From NCBI GenBank assembly GCA_032622095.1, contig CP136066.1, positions 6,721,784 through 6,785,783 on the forward strand: 64,000 nucleotides of DNA, written 5' to 3'. The translations under genes were made by a program, and so were the position numbers. Under the pieces are notes generated by a model. It searched no databases. It saw only the letters and a list, made by a program, of their open reading frames with translations, and had not been told where the DNA came from. Below are positions 52,856 through 63,222 of this stretch, in pieces; position 1 is the first letter of the stretch; each line of letters opens with the position of its first letter. The stretch is from Siphonodentalium dalli. Its lineage: Eukaryota > Mollusca > Scaphopoda > Gadilida > Siphonodentaliidae.

Positions 52856-53257
52856 TTAACCCTTTACCCAACAGAACGGCCCTGTGCCAATGCATTCTCT
52901 TATATACATGTATGCGAGTCGACCATAGGTCGCCTCGCATATATAAGAGAATGCATTGGCTTAACACATTAAAAATTATAAAATTGTTAAAGAATGTAAG
53001 AAAAAATGGTAAAAAGTGTTTTTTTAGGCCAATGCATTCTCTTATATATGCGAGGCGACCTATGGTCGACTCGCATATATAAGAGAATGCATTGGCACAG
53101 GGCATAACTGTAACTATCACAATGTGGTCAATGAGCTGGTTCCAATGATATCCATATTTGTATGGTTTTATTGAGACAGAGTGACAGACCCAAGATAATT
53201 TCGGCTGTTGCAGCTTTATTTGGCTGGTTTTGGCCGGTTTGTTGGGTAAAGGGTTAA
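52856..53257 (-). mobile_element. TTAA-1 MITE, full copy, inverted
   Basis: TTAA at 52856-52859 and 53254-53257. Left CCCTTTACCCAACAGAACGG, right GCCGGTTTGTTGGGTAAAGG. The unique block (ATGATATCCATATTTGTATG) is at the right, opposite to 34005. Confidence 0.92.
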
Positions 53258-53407
53258 TGTTCTTATAAGCTATAATTTTTACCAACCTCATAGTGATGTT
53301 GCCATCATCTCTATATTAGATGTAACTTTGTCCATAACAGTGGTGGCATACATGTGTATTCCCTATGGTACTAGTACATACAGTAATGCTCTAACAGTGG
53401 TGGCATA

Positions 53408-53782
53408 CCCTGCTAGACAAAACAAATGTCCACTTAACTGCAGTGCGGTTAGCATTGCCACCGCGGCCGAAATGCAACTACACCGCGTCTCCACCGGCTA
53501 ACTACAGTTGGGCCGCGGTGTAATTGCCATTCAGCATGGTGTATTTGCGATGGTGTACTTTCATCAAACTGAAAAAAGACAATACAAACCAGAAATCTAA
53601 CCACGGTGTACATGCCATTCGACCGTGAGGGTAGTTGCCTTTCGGCCGCAGTGAACTTGCCGTTTGGCCGCAGTGTACTTGCCGTTCGGCCGCGGTGCTC
53701 AACTGCAGTTACAAACTCTGACACCGCAGCCGAACGGCAAATACACCGCGGTGCCAATGGACACTTGTTTTGTCCAGCGGGG
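53408..53782 (+). mobile_element. TA-1 MITE, full copy
   Basis: CCCTGCTAGACAAAACAAAT to ACTTGTTTTGTCCAGCGGGG. Shares TTTCATCAAACTGAAAAAAG and CGACCGTGAGGG variants with 22325, forming a subfamily. Confidence 0.9.
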
Positions 53783-53806
53783 TACATGTGTATTCCCTAT
53801 GGTACA

Positions 53807-53943
53807 TACAGTAATGCTATAATTAACTAACTCGGCAAGAGCTTTCCGATGAATGGCAACAAGCCATATTTCCGACTAAATCCTGAAAAGTTACCCATAA
53901 TTCTGCTGTGGTTAAGAAGTCGATTAATTAGAGCATTACTGTA
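53807..53943. mobile_element. TA-3 hairpin MITE, left arm deleted
   Basis: TACAGTAATGCTATAATTAA jumps directly to GAGCTTTCCGATGAATGGCA and the full right arm ending AGAGCATTACTGTA. Confidence 0.85.
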
Positions 53944-54284
53944 CATGTATACATTGTATGTCGAAAGATGCTAAATGGTGAATCAGAATAATTTTGACCT
54001 GCAAAAATAGGCACCTCATAAGCACTTCATAGCCACTTCATAAGCACTTTCTGGAAAATATTGATTTCATGTTCGCTCTTGCTCTTAAGGAACATATTTT
54101 CACCTTAGTGGAAAATATCACACATTTTTGGAAAATACCATGACGTCAACATTGCGGAATACAAATGTACATGTATTTCAGAAGTTTTTTTCAACTTTTT
54201 TTGAATTGGACCTTTGTAGCAATGATGCCCATCCATGGGTACAAGTGACCAAAGTTTGGGGTAAATTTTCACCAGGCATTCCTT
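53944..54284. other. Gene-free spacer
   Basis: A short tandem CATAAGCACTTCATAGCCAC occurs near 54007. Parts parallel 49740-49880 (host duplication). No gene. Confidence 0.45.
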
Positions 54285-54925
54285 AGACCATGTATTTACT
54301 AATTTGGACCATAGGATTGTGCAGAGTTGATGTAATTTGTTGACCCAGTAGAATCTATTGATGTTATTTACCAGGTAAATGTAATTCCATGATTTGCTAC
54401 TGGTAGTTCATTAATTAAATGGTGGATTGTGTACTCTTTTTATTGAAAATCATCTATGCAAATACTGTACTGCCCTAAGTAAATTACTCATCAAATCTGG
54501 GTGACTCCCGAGTTAAACCACATTTCGTTTCGACTTTAAAGTGATATGAAACACTCCGGTATGGTGATCAAATGGAAATGGAGAATAATCTTGTTCAAAG
54601 TAGTAATTTTTACAAACAGTATTTCCAAATTGACAACACACTGTCCTACATATATACGGTATGAATTAAATGCAGTGACACTCGATGGCGAAATCGTTTT
54701 CTTAAGTTTATCGCTGATAGATGCATCCCGATTCGAGTAGTAAATATTTACAATTGAGCGTACGGTAGTTCTGACAATGTTTTTTCTATGGAGTGGTACT
54801 GTTGATTTGTTTCAAATTTTCGGCGATGTTGGTAGAATGTTACATTCCTCCAGTTGTCATAGCGCCTGAATACTAACTTATCATTTTCACGCACCCAAAC
54901 AAGTCATAATATGTCTTTAAACTAC
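54285..54925 (+). repeat. Dispersed repeats Q (copy 4) and R (copy 2)
   Basis: 54285-54445 matches Q (ATGTATTTACTAATTTGGAC, GACCCAGTAGAATCTATTGA). 54535-54925 matches R at 39828 (GGAGAATAATCTTGTTCAAA, CGATGGCGAAATCG). Confidence 0.75.
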
Positions 54926-54947
54926 AAGAGGATTGACCAAACACTTA

Positions 54948-55492
54948 GGCCAAAACAAAATATACATGTATTTCTGGTGACATGCAAGAAAAAATTGGGG
55001 CGGGTGGGTGGCTTTTCATTTTATTTTATTTTTTCATTTTCTTTTCAACTTTGCTCAAAATAAATATGAATACCAGAATTTTTTTAGGCCAATTTTTTAG
55101 GCCAATGTATTCTCTTATATATGCGAGGCGACCTATGGTCGACTCGCATATATAAGAGAATGCATTGGCACAGGGCATAACTGTAACTATCACAATGTGG
55201 TCAAGGAGCCGGTTCCAATGATATCCATATGTGTATGGTTCTATTGAGACAGACCCAAGATATTTTAGGCTGTTGAAGCTTTATTTGGCCGGTTTTGGTC
55301 GGTTTGTTGGGTAAAGGGTTAACAGTACATGCGATGTGTCCATTTTTTCCGAAATAAATCAGTTTACAAGGAAAATAAAATTGGATGCGTACCAATTTGC
55401 AAAATCAATATTATATAAAAATGAAAATGGTCGGGGGAGCCAGAATAGGGGCGGGCGGGTCACCAGAAACACAGGTCTTTTAAATTTTGGCC
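54948..55492. mobile_element. Harb MITE containing a TTAA-1 fragment
   Basis: GGCCAAAACAAAATATACAT at the left and AAATTTTGGCC at the right, flanked by TTA (54945-54947, 55493-55495). Inner ends TTTCTGGTGACATGCAAG and GGGTCACCAGAAACACAG. Split at about 55080-55322 by a TTAA-1 piece. Confidence 0.8.
55080..55322 (-). mobile_element. TTAA-1 MITE, truncated, nested
   Basis: Right half of TTAA-1: the palindrome GCCAATGTATTCTCTTATAT, the block GGAGCCGGTTCCAATGATAT and the end GGTTTGTTGGGTAAAGGGTT A at TTAA 55319-55322. The other end is replaced by a duplicated TTTTTTAGGCCAA. Confidence 0.8.
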
Positions 55493-55544
55493 TTATAGTC
55501 TGACAGGAGACAGGAGAAGACGCACACTGAGTTCACTAAATTAA

Positions 55545-55925
55545 TCAAACCTGCAAATATTGTGTTTGTCATTTGCAGAATGAGATGCCAAGAGGGTGAA
55601 TTTGGTGATGCTATCTTGCATGGCGGGCTAGCATCACTAAATTTACCCACTGGGGACCTCATTCTGCTTAGGCCTCATCTTCTGGGAAATATCTACATGT
55701 ACATTGTATGGTCTCAAAATGCCATTGTTTAACTTACTTCTGTTCAGTTTCTATATCCCCTAATTTGCAGAAGATACAATGCATAATCGAGGTAGTACAT
55801 GTAACTAATGGGTGAACATCACCAAATTCAATCTTATCCTAGGTCTCCCATAGCAGATGAGGCCTAAGCAGAATGAGGTCCCAGAGGGTGAATTTGCTAG
55901 CCCACTGTGCGGGATACATGTAGCT
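55545..55925 (+). mobile_element. PalA MITE, right end truncated
   Basis: Left palindrome at 55575-55665 and the shared middle through CACCAAATTCAATCTTATCC. The second palindrome stops after GTGAATTTGCTAGCCCACTG. Confidence 0.75.
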
Positions 55926-56345
55926 TCAGTCCATGGACAGTGAACAGAGCTGTGAACACTGAACACACATACATGTACCCTGTACATGTACACCATGGAT
56001 AGTGAACAGGGCCATGAATACTAAACACACCTACATGTACATATACAGTAATGGCCTAAATAAACGACTCCTTAACCACAGCAGAATTATGGGTAACTTT
56101 TCAAGATTTAGTTGGAAATATGGCTTGTTGCCATTCATCGGAATGCTCTCACTGAGAGCTTTCCGGTGAATGGCAACAAGCCGCCATAAGACCGACTAAA
56201 TCCTGAAAAAATTACCCATAATTCTGCTGTGGTTAAGGAGTCGTTTATTTAGGCCATTACTGTATACATGTACCTGTGCTCCATGGACAGAAAACAGGGC
56301 TGTGAATACTAAACACACATAGTCCATCGACAGTGAACAGGGCTT
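55926..56345 (+). repeat. Repeat of about 50 bp, interrupted by TA-3
   Basis: Units of the form CCATGGACAGTGAACAGGGC TGTGAATACTAAACACACAT occur at about 55931, 55993, 56281 and 56323. The TA-3 element at 56044 separates the second and third. Confidence 0.7.
56044..56264. mobile_element. TA-3 hairpin MITE, full length
   Basis: TACAGTAATGGCCTAAATAA to TTTAGGCCATTACTGTA with intact GGCTTGTTGCCATTCATCGG arms. The centre GCTCTCACTGAGAGC is symmetric. Confidence 0.9.
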
Positions 56346-56549
56346 GATTGATGTTTAGAGTAGGTTTTGTTGTCGACCTCGCCATCACCTGTGTCTAATG
56401 CCAGGGATTTAATGAATGGTAACAGACCGCGATGGACTTAATAATCACAAGTTCCGTCAACCAATCAATAATAATCTCTGTCCCGTCCGCTTTTATTGCC
56501 GTCTCTGGAATCGGTCATTCATTACATGTCACTTGGTATCAGGAACCAG

Positions 56550-57370
56550 TCTAGAGGGCGATGTGGGAGACGGGACCAGTCTAGAGGGCGACGTGGGAGA
56601 TGGGGACCAGCCTAGAGGGAGACAGGGACCAGTCTAGATGTGACTTGGGAGACAGGGACCAGCCTAGAGGATGACTTGGGAGACAGGGACCAGCCTAGAG
56701 GGTGACCTGGGAGACAGGGGCCAGTCTAGAGGGCGACTTGGAAGACAGGGACCAGCCTAGAGGGCGATGTGCGAGACAGGGACCAGCCTAGAGGGTGACA
56801 TGGGAGACAGGGACCAGCCTAGATGTGACATGGGAGACAGTGACCAGTCTAGAAGCGATGTGGGAGACAGGGACCAGCCTAGAGGGCGACTTGGTAGACA
56901 GGGACCAGTCTAGAGGCGATATGGATAACGGGGACCAGCCTACAGGGCGACATGGGAGACAGGGACCAGCCTAGATATGACGTGAGAGACAGGGACCAGT
57001 CAAGAAGCGATGTGGGAGACAGGGACCAGCCCAGAGGGCGACTTGGTAGACAGGGACCAGTCTAGATATGACGTGGGAGACAGGGGCCAGTCTAGAAGCG
57101 ATGTGGGAGAGAGGCACCAGCCTAGATGTGACGTGGGAGACAGGGACCAGTCAAGAAGCGATGTGGGAGACAGGGACCAGCCCAGAGGGCGACTTGGTAG
57201 ACAGGGACCAGTCTAGAAGCGATGTGGGAAACGGGGACCAGCCTAGAGGGCGACGTGGGGGACAGGGACCAGCCTAGTGGGCGTTGTGGGAGACAGGGAC
57301 CATCCTAGATGGCAATGTTTGAGACAGACACTGGTGTAGCCTAGTGGGCGACGTGGGAGGCATCTGCTCC
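56550..57370 (+). repeat. 31-bp minisatellite, about 26 copies
   Basis: GGGAGACAGGGACCAGCCTA GAGGGCGACGT repeated, with 28- to 31-bp length variants (CTAGATGTGACGT, CTAGAAGCGATGT). TCTAGA/CCTAGA and GGGACCAG are kept. Frames across it (GDRDQPR-type peptides) are array artefacts. A 124-bp higher-order repeat is visible at about 57000-57060 and 57150-57210. Confidence 0.93.
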
Positions 57371-57439
57371 TTAAAATGTGCTACTTCTCCCAAATGTTGT
57401 ACTGGGGAGAAGTGGCTTCTCTCTCATATACATGTACCG

Positions 57440-57505
57440 GTATCGTCACCAAATTCACCCTCTGGGGACCTCATTCTGCTAATGCCTGGCATCATATTCG
57501 CAGGC
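57440..57505 (+). repeat. PalA terminal fragment
   Basis: GTCACCAAATTCACCCTCTG GGGACCTCATTCTGCTAATG and TGGCATCATATTCGCAGGC. Confidence 0.7.
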
Positions 57506-58160
57506 CGGCTCATCGAAGAGTAGTTTCTTTTTTTTTCTGTAAGGTGCTACGCATATACACAATATTGCACCATGGATCAAGGTGCAGCAGGGTCCTGAAT
57601 ATATGAGTTACTAGTAAAGATTTCTTTAAGTTTTGAGGCTGGGTCACCATAAATTTGTTTTCCGTTTTAGGCAGTTTTTTCCGACCATTTTTGGACACCC
57701 ACCCCCCTTTTAACACTAAAACAGAGATTTATGGGGGGAATTCACTGTAAACAGCTGTATATGAAGGTCTGTGCATACTACAATGTATTTGTCATGAATG
57801 TTATCATTGACATGAAAATACATGTATGAACGAGTCATTTTGGGGGTCATTCAGCCAAAAAAAACATGGCTGCCAGCGGCCATCTTGGATTTCAAAATTT
57901 GCAACAAAATACAACAGGATAACTGCCTGCAATTAGTTTTTAGAATTACATTATTTTTTCTCTTATTCTAGGGTGTTTTAAGCCAAACTCATTGCAAAAA
58001 CAGTCAAAAAACTTGCAGGAAAAAACATTTTGAGTTGCAGAAACAATTGTTTGTTTGTCCCATCGATCACCCACCCACCCCGGCATACGTCGTGCCCGGT
58101 AATTCCCCCCTAGTAAAGTTTTCTTTAAGTTTTGAGGCCTGGTCACTATCAATTAATGAG
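57506..58160 (+). repeat. Direct repeat pair 496 bp apart with AT-rich middle
   Basis: CTAGTAAAGATTTCTTTAAG TTTTGAGGCTGGGTCACCAT at 57612 and CTAGTAAAGTTTTCTTTAAG TTTTGAGGCCTGGTCACTAT at 58108. The pair could be the ends of a larger unit. No gene; minus-strand frames are not convincing. Confidence 0.5.
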
Positions 58161-58848
58161 TGAAAACTAGTACTACCCACTCTGCCAAGCTGTTCCAATC
58201 TTTAACAGTTACGGGTATGAAGCTGAATTTGTACATGTAGGTGTCTGAGTCTGTTCTGGTCTGATGAAATGTTTCGAATACATTTTACTTGTAAAACATT
58301 TTACTTGTAAACCTTTCTGTTTTCGGAGAGGACGTTCCTCATTGGTCAACAGGTAGTGTTTGTACTCTCTAATTAATTTTGTTCAGATAACACAGTGCAG
58401 CAATGGGGTTGAATGTCCGCATCTTTATGCTTCCGGGCCTATGGGATTTCACTGATAGTCGATACATGGACGAGGTTTTAAATAGTTTTTCTTCTTAGAC
58501 AATACAATACAAGTTGCAACAACAAAATGAACATCAGTACATATATTTAGCGAGTTCATGTAGGCCTACCTATAGCCATGCAAGCACATACCCACCCGTC
58601 GCTATCGCTATATATCAGTGTATATACAGTCCGTAGGAAGACTTGGCAATATCACTATAATTTTAGGTAAGTAAAATCGCGATACGTATCGTATCGTGAG
58701 CTCTGTATCGCGATAAATATCGATACACCCCATACCCCGTATCGTTACACCCCTACAGATGAAAAGTCATAAGATTATGTCAAAATAAAAAAATTAATTA
58801 AAAAAATTTAATTTCAAGCTTACCTACCAACCAAATAGAATTTAGAGG
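58161..58848. other. Gene-free stretch with CGATACGTATCG words
   Basis: 58668-58750 contains TCGCGATACGTATCGTATCG and ATCGATACACCCC, related to 27083-27150 and 28935. Otherwise nothing. Confidence 0.4.
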
Positions 58849-59145
58849 ACGAGGTTGATAAATTACGTATAAAATAGGACGAGTGTGAGATACCTTTTAT
58901 CACATGATCAAATAAACCCGAAGCAACGCGAAATATTCATCGAAAACAACAATCATAAACTACAGCGATCGCAAGTTATTTGAAGAACGCCGTGACGTCA
59001 TCGCACGCGCTGATATTAAACGTGTCTATTACCGATAATTATGAAACTGCTTTTATGGCCAAATTATGTGATACATTGAGGATCTCACATGAGTTTCTAT
59101 TTTATACGGAATTTATCAACCGAGTTCACTAAATTCGATTTGAGC
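58849..59145. mobile_element. MITE with 48-bp inverted ends
   Basis: Left GAGGTTGATAAATTACGTAT AAAATAGGACGAGTGTGAGA; right TCTCACATGAGTTTCTATTT TATACGGAATTTATCAACC. Centre includes CGTGACGTCATCGCACGCGC. TTTTATGGCCAAATTATGTG ATA occurs twice at 59051 and 59153, the second just outside. Single copy here. Confidence 0.7.
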
Positions 59146-59580
59146 CGAGGTTTACTTTTATGGCCAAATTATGTGATAAAATACATTATTATGACTAAAT
59201 AATCAGAAAATACACTTCAAATATTCTGTTTTAAAATATTTATATTGGTATATAGACAGAAATCACTACTTCTCATGACAAAAAGAGGGAGAAGTGGCAC
59301 ATTTTAGGGAGAAGATGTCTCCCGAAATTTAATTTTCTTTGGCCTATACATCCCCCAGATGAATAATAAACAATTCCATATATGTGTATATATTTATAAC
59401 TGATGGGAGAATCCATTTAGCAAAGAAGGGGGGGGGGGGTTAAGAACATACATGTATTTGGACTGACTGTGAAATGAAAACTAAATAGCAAATACATGTT
59501 CCAATGAAGTTTCCTGAGTGCAAACTAATGTATTACATATATCAGCTAATCAATTTATTCGCCAAATATTTCCCATTTAG
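59146..59580. repeat. Spacer with repeat S copy
   Basis: 59340-59450 (GGCCTATACATCCCCCAGAT, AATAATAAACAATTCCATAT, ACTGATGGGAGAATCCATTT) is repeat S. A G run lies at about 59430. Confidence 0.5.
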
Positions 59581-59723
59581 AACCAAGTTGGACTGACCGA
59601 GAAAATGTACCTAATCACGTTGATACTGGGTACAATAGCATTGGTGCACTCACAACATGAGAATCTCCACAATATGTTGATATTGGAGGAAGGCCAAGAT
59701 TCCGCGAGTGTGTGAACGACTAG
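59581..59723 (+). CDS. Candidate exon with a signal-peptide-like start
   Basis: ATG at 59605 (context GAAAATG) opens 36 codons: MYLITLILGTIALVHSQ then HENLHNMLILEEGQDSASV, stop TGA at 59713. The first 17 residues have the layout of a cleavable signal peptide. A pyrimidine-containing TTTCCCATTTAG precedes, and CTAG|GTATGT (donor at 59724) follows. If real it is a tiny secreted peptide or a damaged first exon. Nothing was recognised by similarity and chance is a serious alternative. Confidence 0.25.
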
Positions 59724-59984
59724 GTATGTCATTCATGTTGGGGCTACCTGTTCAGGCCATCCTTATAACATTTTGTGTTTCCCCAACTTAATTGTACCAG
59801 TTTCAACTTCACCTCTTGTCTTTAGTAATATCTCACTGTCTTCTTCAACGTTGCCTCTTGCACAGGCAGGGTGATAATTAGACTTCGGGACTGGGTAGGC
59901 ATTGTAGGTATATGTACACGTAAATAAATTATACTAAATTATTTGATATAAAAAATTTCATACTCAAGACGTGGGGAAGCATTC
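59724..59984. other. Gene-free spacer
   Basis: Nothing recognised. Confidence 0.4.
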
Positions 59985-60330
59985 TTTCTTTCAGCAATAT
60001 TTATAGATAACTAGTTGAAACAGGCTCCATTTGGGAGCATTTATTCAGCGTCAGAGGGACCTGTTTCACGCAATTTCTTATCGTTTAAACAGGTTGATTT
60101 AAAAAAAAAATAAGCTCAAATAAACAAACATTTAAAAAAAAAAAAATATATTAATTTTTTTTAAATCCAAATTTTGAAAAACTATAATGCCGTAAAAACC
60201 TCTGCCAGGGTAACCCGAGTCACCACTCCAAATTTGCTTGAAATAGGTCCAGGGGTCTGAGAGAAAAATGCGCACAGACAGACAGTTGGACGGACAGATA
60301 CATGTACATGTAGATCCTTCTCTTTTAATT
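59985..60330 (+). repeat. Dispersed repeat framework, short copy of 5650-6720
   Basis: AACAGGCTCCATTTGGGAGC, then an A/T-rich part and CTCTGCCAGGGTAACCCGAG, TCACCACTCCAAATTTG, GAGAAAAATGCGCACAGACA. It lacks the palindrome and the 53-bp array of the other copy, so those were later additions there. Confidence 0.6.
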
Positions 60331-60446
60331 ATATACCGGAACATGTAGATGTGTTATTTAATTGAATATCATATTTCAGGCCACAATTAAAAATATCTTT
60401 GTTTCACTGACTCTACCTTGTTTCAAGAGTGAGTGTCCTTTATAAT

Positions 60447-60559
60447 TAACCCCTTAACCACAGCAGAATTATTGGAAATTTTTCATGAGAGCTTTCCGAT
60501 GAATGGCAACAAGCCATATCCGACTAAATCCTGAAAAGTTTCCCATAATTATGCAATGG
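60447..60559. mobile_element. TA-3 MITE, truncated
   Basis: TTAACCACAGCAGAATTATT, then GAGAGCTTTCCGATGAATGG and GACTAAATCCTGAAAAGTTT. Both outer ends are missing; it abuts TTAA-2. Confidence 0.75.
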
Positions 60560-60822
60560 TTAACCCTTCCATGACTGGAGCTTCCTGAAATTTTGCGATA
60601 ACCCTGTGCCAGTGCATTCTCTTATATATTTGAGTCTCCCATAGGGAGCCTTGCATATATAAGAGAATATATTGGCCTAACAATATTTACCTTGACCTTG
60701 TAAGCCAGTGCATTCTCTTATATGTGCAAGGCTCCATATGGGAGACTCACATTTATAAGAGAATGCACTGGCACAGGGTCTTTAATGCTGCACCATTGCA
60801 GTTCACGTCATGAAAGGGTTAA
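60560..60822. mobile_element. TTAA-2 MITE, full short copy
   Basis: TTAA at 60560-60563 and 60819-60822; ends CCCTTCCATGACTGGAGCTT and CACGTCATGAAAGGG. Two palindromes (CCAGTGCATTCTCTTATATA with GAGTCTCCCATAGGGAGCC) separated by ACCTTGACCTTGTAAG. The reference copy for the family. Confidence 0.88.
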
Positions 60823-60991
60823 AGGGTCATACAGTATACTCAAGTACTTCGGGCAATACTGTACCGTAGGTACTGGTAGGAACATGTAGGCTGTATTGCT
60901 TGTACTTCTACAAGAGGCCACTGGATAGGTTTATTCAGCCATTGGGTCTAAAAGTGCACGAAGAACACAAGTAATAATGTTTAGTCCTGGT

Positions 60992-61413
60992 AACAACACA
61001 CGTACCATAGGATAGGGCCCTGCAAATCAGTGTAACAACACACGTACCATAGGATAGGGCCCTGCAAATCAGTGTAACAACACACGTACCATAGGATAGG
61101 GCCCTGCAAATCAGTGTAACAACACACGTACCATAGGATAGGGCCCTGCAAATCAGTGTAACAACACACGTACCATAGGATAGGGCTCTGCAAATCAGTG
61201 TAACAACACACGTACCATAGGATAGGGCCCTGCAAATCAGTGTAACAACACACGTACCATAGGATAGGGCCCTGCAAATCAGTGTAACAACACACGTATC
61301 ATAGGATAGGGCCCTGCAAATCAGTGTAACAACACACGTACCATAGGATAGGGCTCTGCAAATCAGTGTAACAACACACGTACCATAGGATAGGGCTCTG
61401 CAAATCAGTGTAC
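60992..61413 (+). repeat. 42-bp satellite, 10 copies
   Basis: TAACAACACACGTACCATAG GATAGGGCCCTGCAAATCAG TG repeated, with GGGCTCTG variants in three copies and CGTATCATAGG in one. 42 is a multiple of three, so the minus strand shows a 14-residue repeating frame that is broken by that single T change. Treated as non-coding. Confidence 0.96.
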
Positions 61414-62099
61414 ATGTAAGTTGTTTGTTGAACTTGTTTATCTAAACTTTTTTTCAATATATACATGTAGGTCTCCTTCTGCACTTTTATTTATAGGTAA
61501 TGTATCTGTCGTCTACTTTTTGTCACCTTAACATCCCTCCAAATCAATAATAGACCATTTTGATGTATACCTTTTAACTGACTGGAGCATCCATTTAGTA
61601 TGGACATTGTTAAGGTAGGTAGGTGAGGGGAAACAAATAACATTTTTAAACTGGCCTTGATGTGCGGTATGTCCGTACGGAGGTGTATATCACACGTTTA
61701 TCTCACCTGCGTCTCGGCTAATTATGCAATATGTTACTTTTCGGCAGCACTTTACCAGTGTATTGACTGCATTATTAGCATGGTATATAGCTGCGTGAAG
61801 CATTTATCATATCTCAAGCATTTATCATATCTCGATGTTATCTCAGGAATGTATGTAATCATTTTACAACATTATTTAAATTCGGCCATTAACTTTGTGT
61901 TAAATACTTCTCTCAGTAGGATTTTTTTTTACCCCTGTATATCGGAAAATAATATAGGGGCAAACAAATAAAATGTGAGAACATTTCATCTCTGATTCCG
62001 TTATTAATGCTTTATACTGAATGAGTTATCGATGGTAGAAATAAACAGGTTTTATTTTGGCATTTAATAATGCATCAGGCCTGCAGAACGGGAGTTGAA
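61414..62099. other. Gene-free stretch with repeat S copy
   Basis: 61483-61620 is repeat S (CTTCTGCACTTTTATTTATA, CCCTCCAAATCAATAATAGA). The 104-codon plus-strand frame at 61657-61971 has no recognisable domain. Confidence 0.4.
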
Positions 62100-62225
62100 G
62101 CTCATCTGCCTTACCATTTACATTAAAGGTGGACTGTAGTACCAAATCCTCACCATTTACATTAAAGGCGGACTGTAGTACCAAATCCTCACCATTTACA
62201 TTAAAGGTGGACTGTACACCAAATC
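62100..62225 (+). repeat. 39-bp tandem repeat, 3 copies
   Basis: ACCATTTACATTAAAGGTGG ACTGTAGTACCAAATCCTC; the third copy continues into the left end of K (ACTGTACACCAAATCC), so the array grew from the K terminus. Confidence 0.85.
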
Positions 62226-62497
62226 CAGCCATTTATTGGGCCATCTCCATGCAACAAATCAATAAATTTCAGCCAGGAATACTATTAAGTGCTTGATGAA
62301 ATTGAATTTATGGCTAGAGCTATAAAAATCATTTTCATTATAATTACCATGCTTATTAAATCGTTCATAGAGCACATGAGTGTTTTTTGCACTCATCCAT
62401 GGCTCAAATTTGTTTATTTGTTGCATATATTGATTATATTCTGTATAATAGGAGATGGTCCCATAAATGGCTGGATTTAGTGCAGTACCACGTTAGA
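62195..62497 (+). mobile_element. K MITE, uninterrupted reference copy
   Basis: GGACTGTACACCAAATCCAG to CTGGATTTAGTGCAGTAC. The centre ATTTTCATTATAATTACCAT and TTTTTTGCACTCATCCATGG CTC give the pre-insertion arrangement for 40357-44535. Confidence 0.82.
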
Positions 62498-62747
62498 TAA
62501 TGTAAGATAATTTATTACTTATGGAGTTAATCTTTTAATATTCCTTTAGAACCACATCTTTGACAGTTCTTTAGAAGTTTTCAGTCACATACATAGTTAC
62601 TAAAGGCAAAGTGAACATGTTTCCTCTGCCTTTACCCCACACTTGCCCTACCGTACCTCAAAATATGCATTTCTGGTCTTTAATTTCTGAGAATTTATGG
62701 TATTTTCTTTGGTCAAATGTGGTCATATCTATTTCACTATGATGAGA
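62498..62747. other. Gene-free spacer
   Basis: Nothing recognised. Confidence 0.4.
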
Positions 62748-62953
62748 TACAATAATGCTCTACTTAATCGACTCCATAACCACAGCAGAATTATGGGTAA
62801 CTTTTCAGGATTTAGTCGGAAATATGGCTTGTTGCCATTCATCGGAGAGAGCTTTCCGATGAATGGCAACAAGCCATATTTCCGACTAAATCCTGAAAAG
62901 TTACCCATAATTCTGCTGTGGTTATGGAGTCGATTAATTAGAGCATTACTGTA
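62748..62953. mobile_element. TA-3 hairpin MITE
   Basis: TACAATAATGCTCTACTTAA to TTAGAGCATTACTGTA. The arms GGCTTGTTGCCATTCATCGG pair across a GAGAGAGC centre. Overlapping frames on both strands encode near-identical peptides because of the palindrome. Confidence 0.9.
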
Positions 62954-62999
62954 CAATAAATGGTGGTCCTGTGTGCAACATTGTTATTATATAATACGT

Positions 63000-63075
63000 T
63001 AAAGAACCCTAATGTGTGATGAAGTCACGTGTAAAGAACCCTAATGTGTGATGAAGTCACGTGTAAATGTCAAAA
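63000..63075 (+). repeat. 35-bp direct duplication
   Basis: TAAAGAACCCTAATGTGTGA TGAAGTCACGTGTAA occurs twice in tandem. It contains CACGTG-like TCACGTG and recalls GTTAAAGAACTC in the retrotransposon leader. Confidence 0.85.
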
Positions 63076-63222
63076 TTAACTGATCATATTCAAGTCAACA
63101 ACTCAAAGGACTCGCGGGACCACATTGGAAATATTAAAGCCACTAACAACGTATATGCTTTATATTCCAATGATCCAGTAGTATTATTGATGCATGAGGT
63201 TGCAGGGACTACTGATTCATGC

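Noticed and set aside
60981-61484. Minus-strand 14-residue repeat protein (CCYTDLQGPILWYV)
   Set aside because: It follows from a 42-bp satellite being divisible by three. One copy carries a stop and there is no start or domain outside the array.
62697-63002. Paired plus and minus frames reading NHSRIMGNFSGFSRKYGLLPF
   Set aside because: They are the two arms of a palindromic TA-3 MITE, which encode the same peptide on both strands; the same peptide appears at other TA-3 copies.
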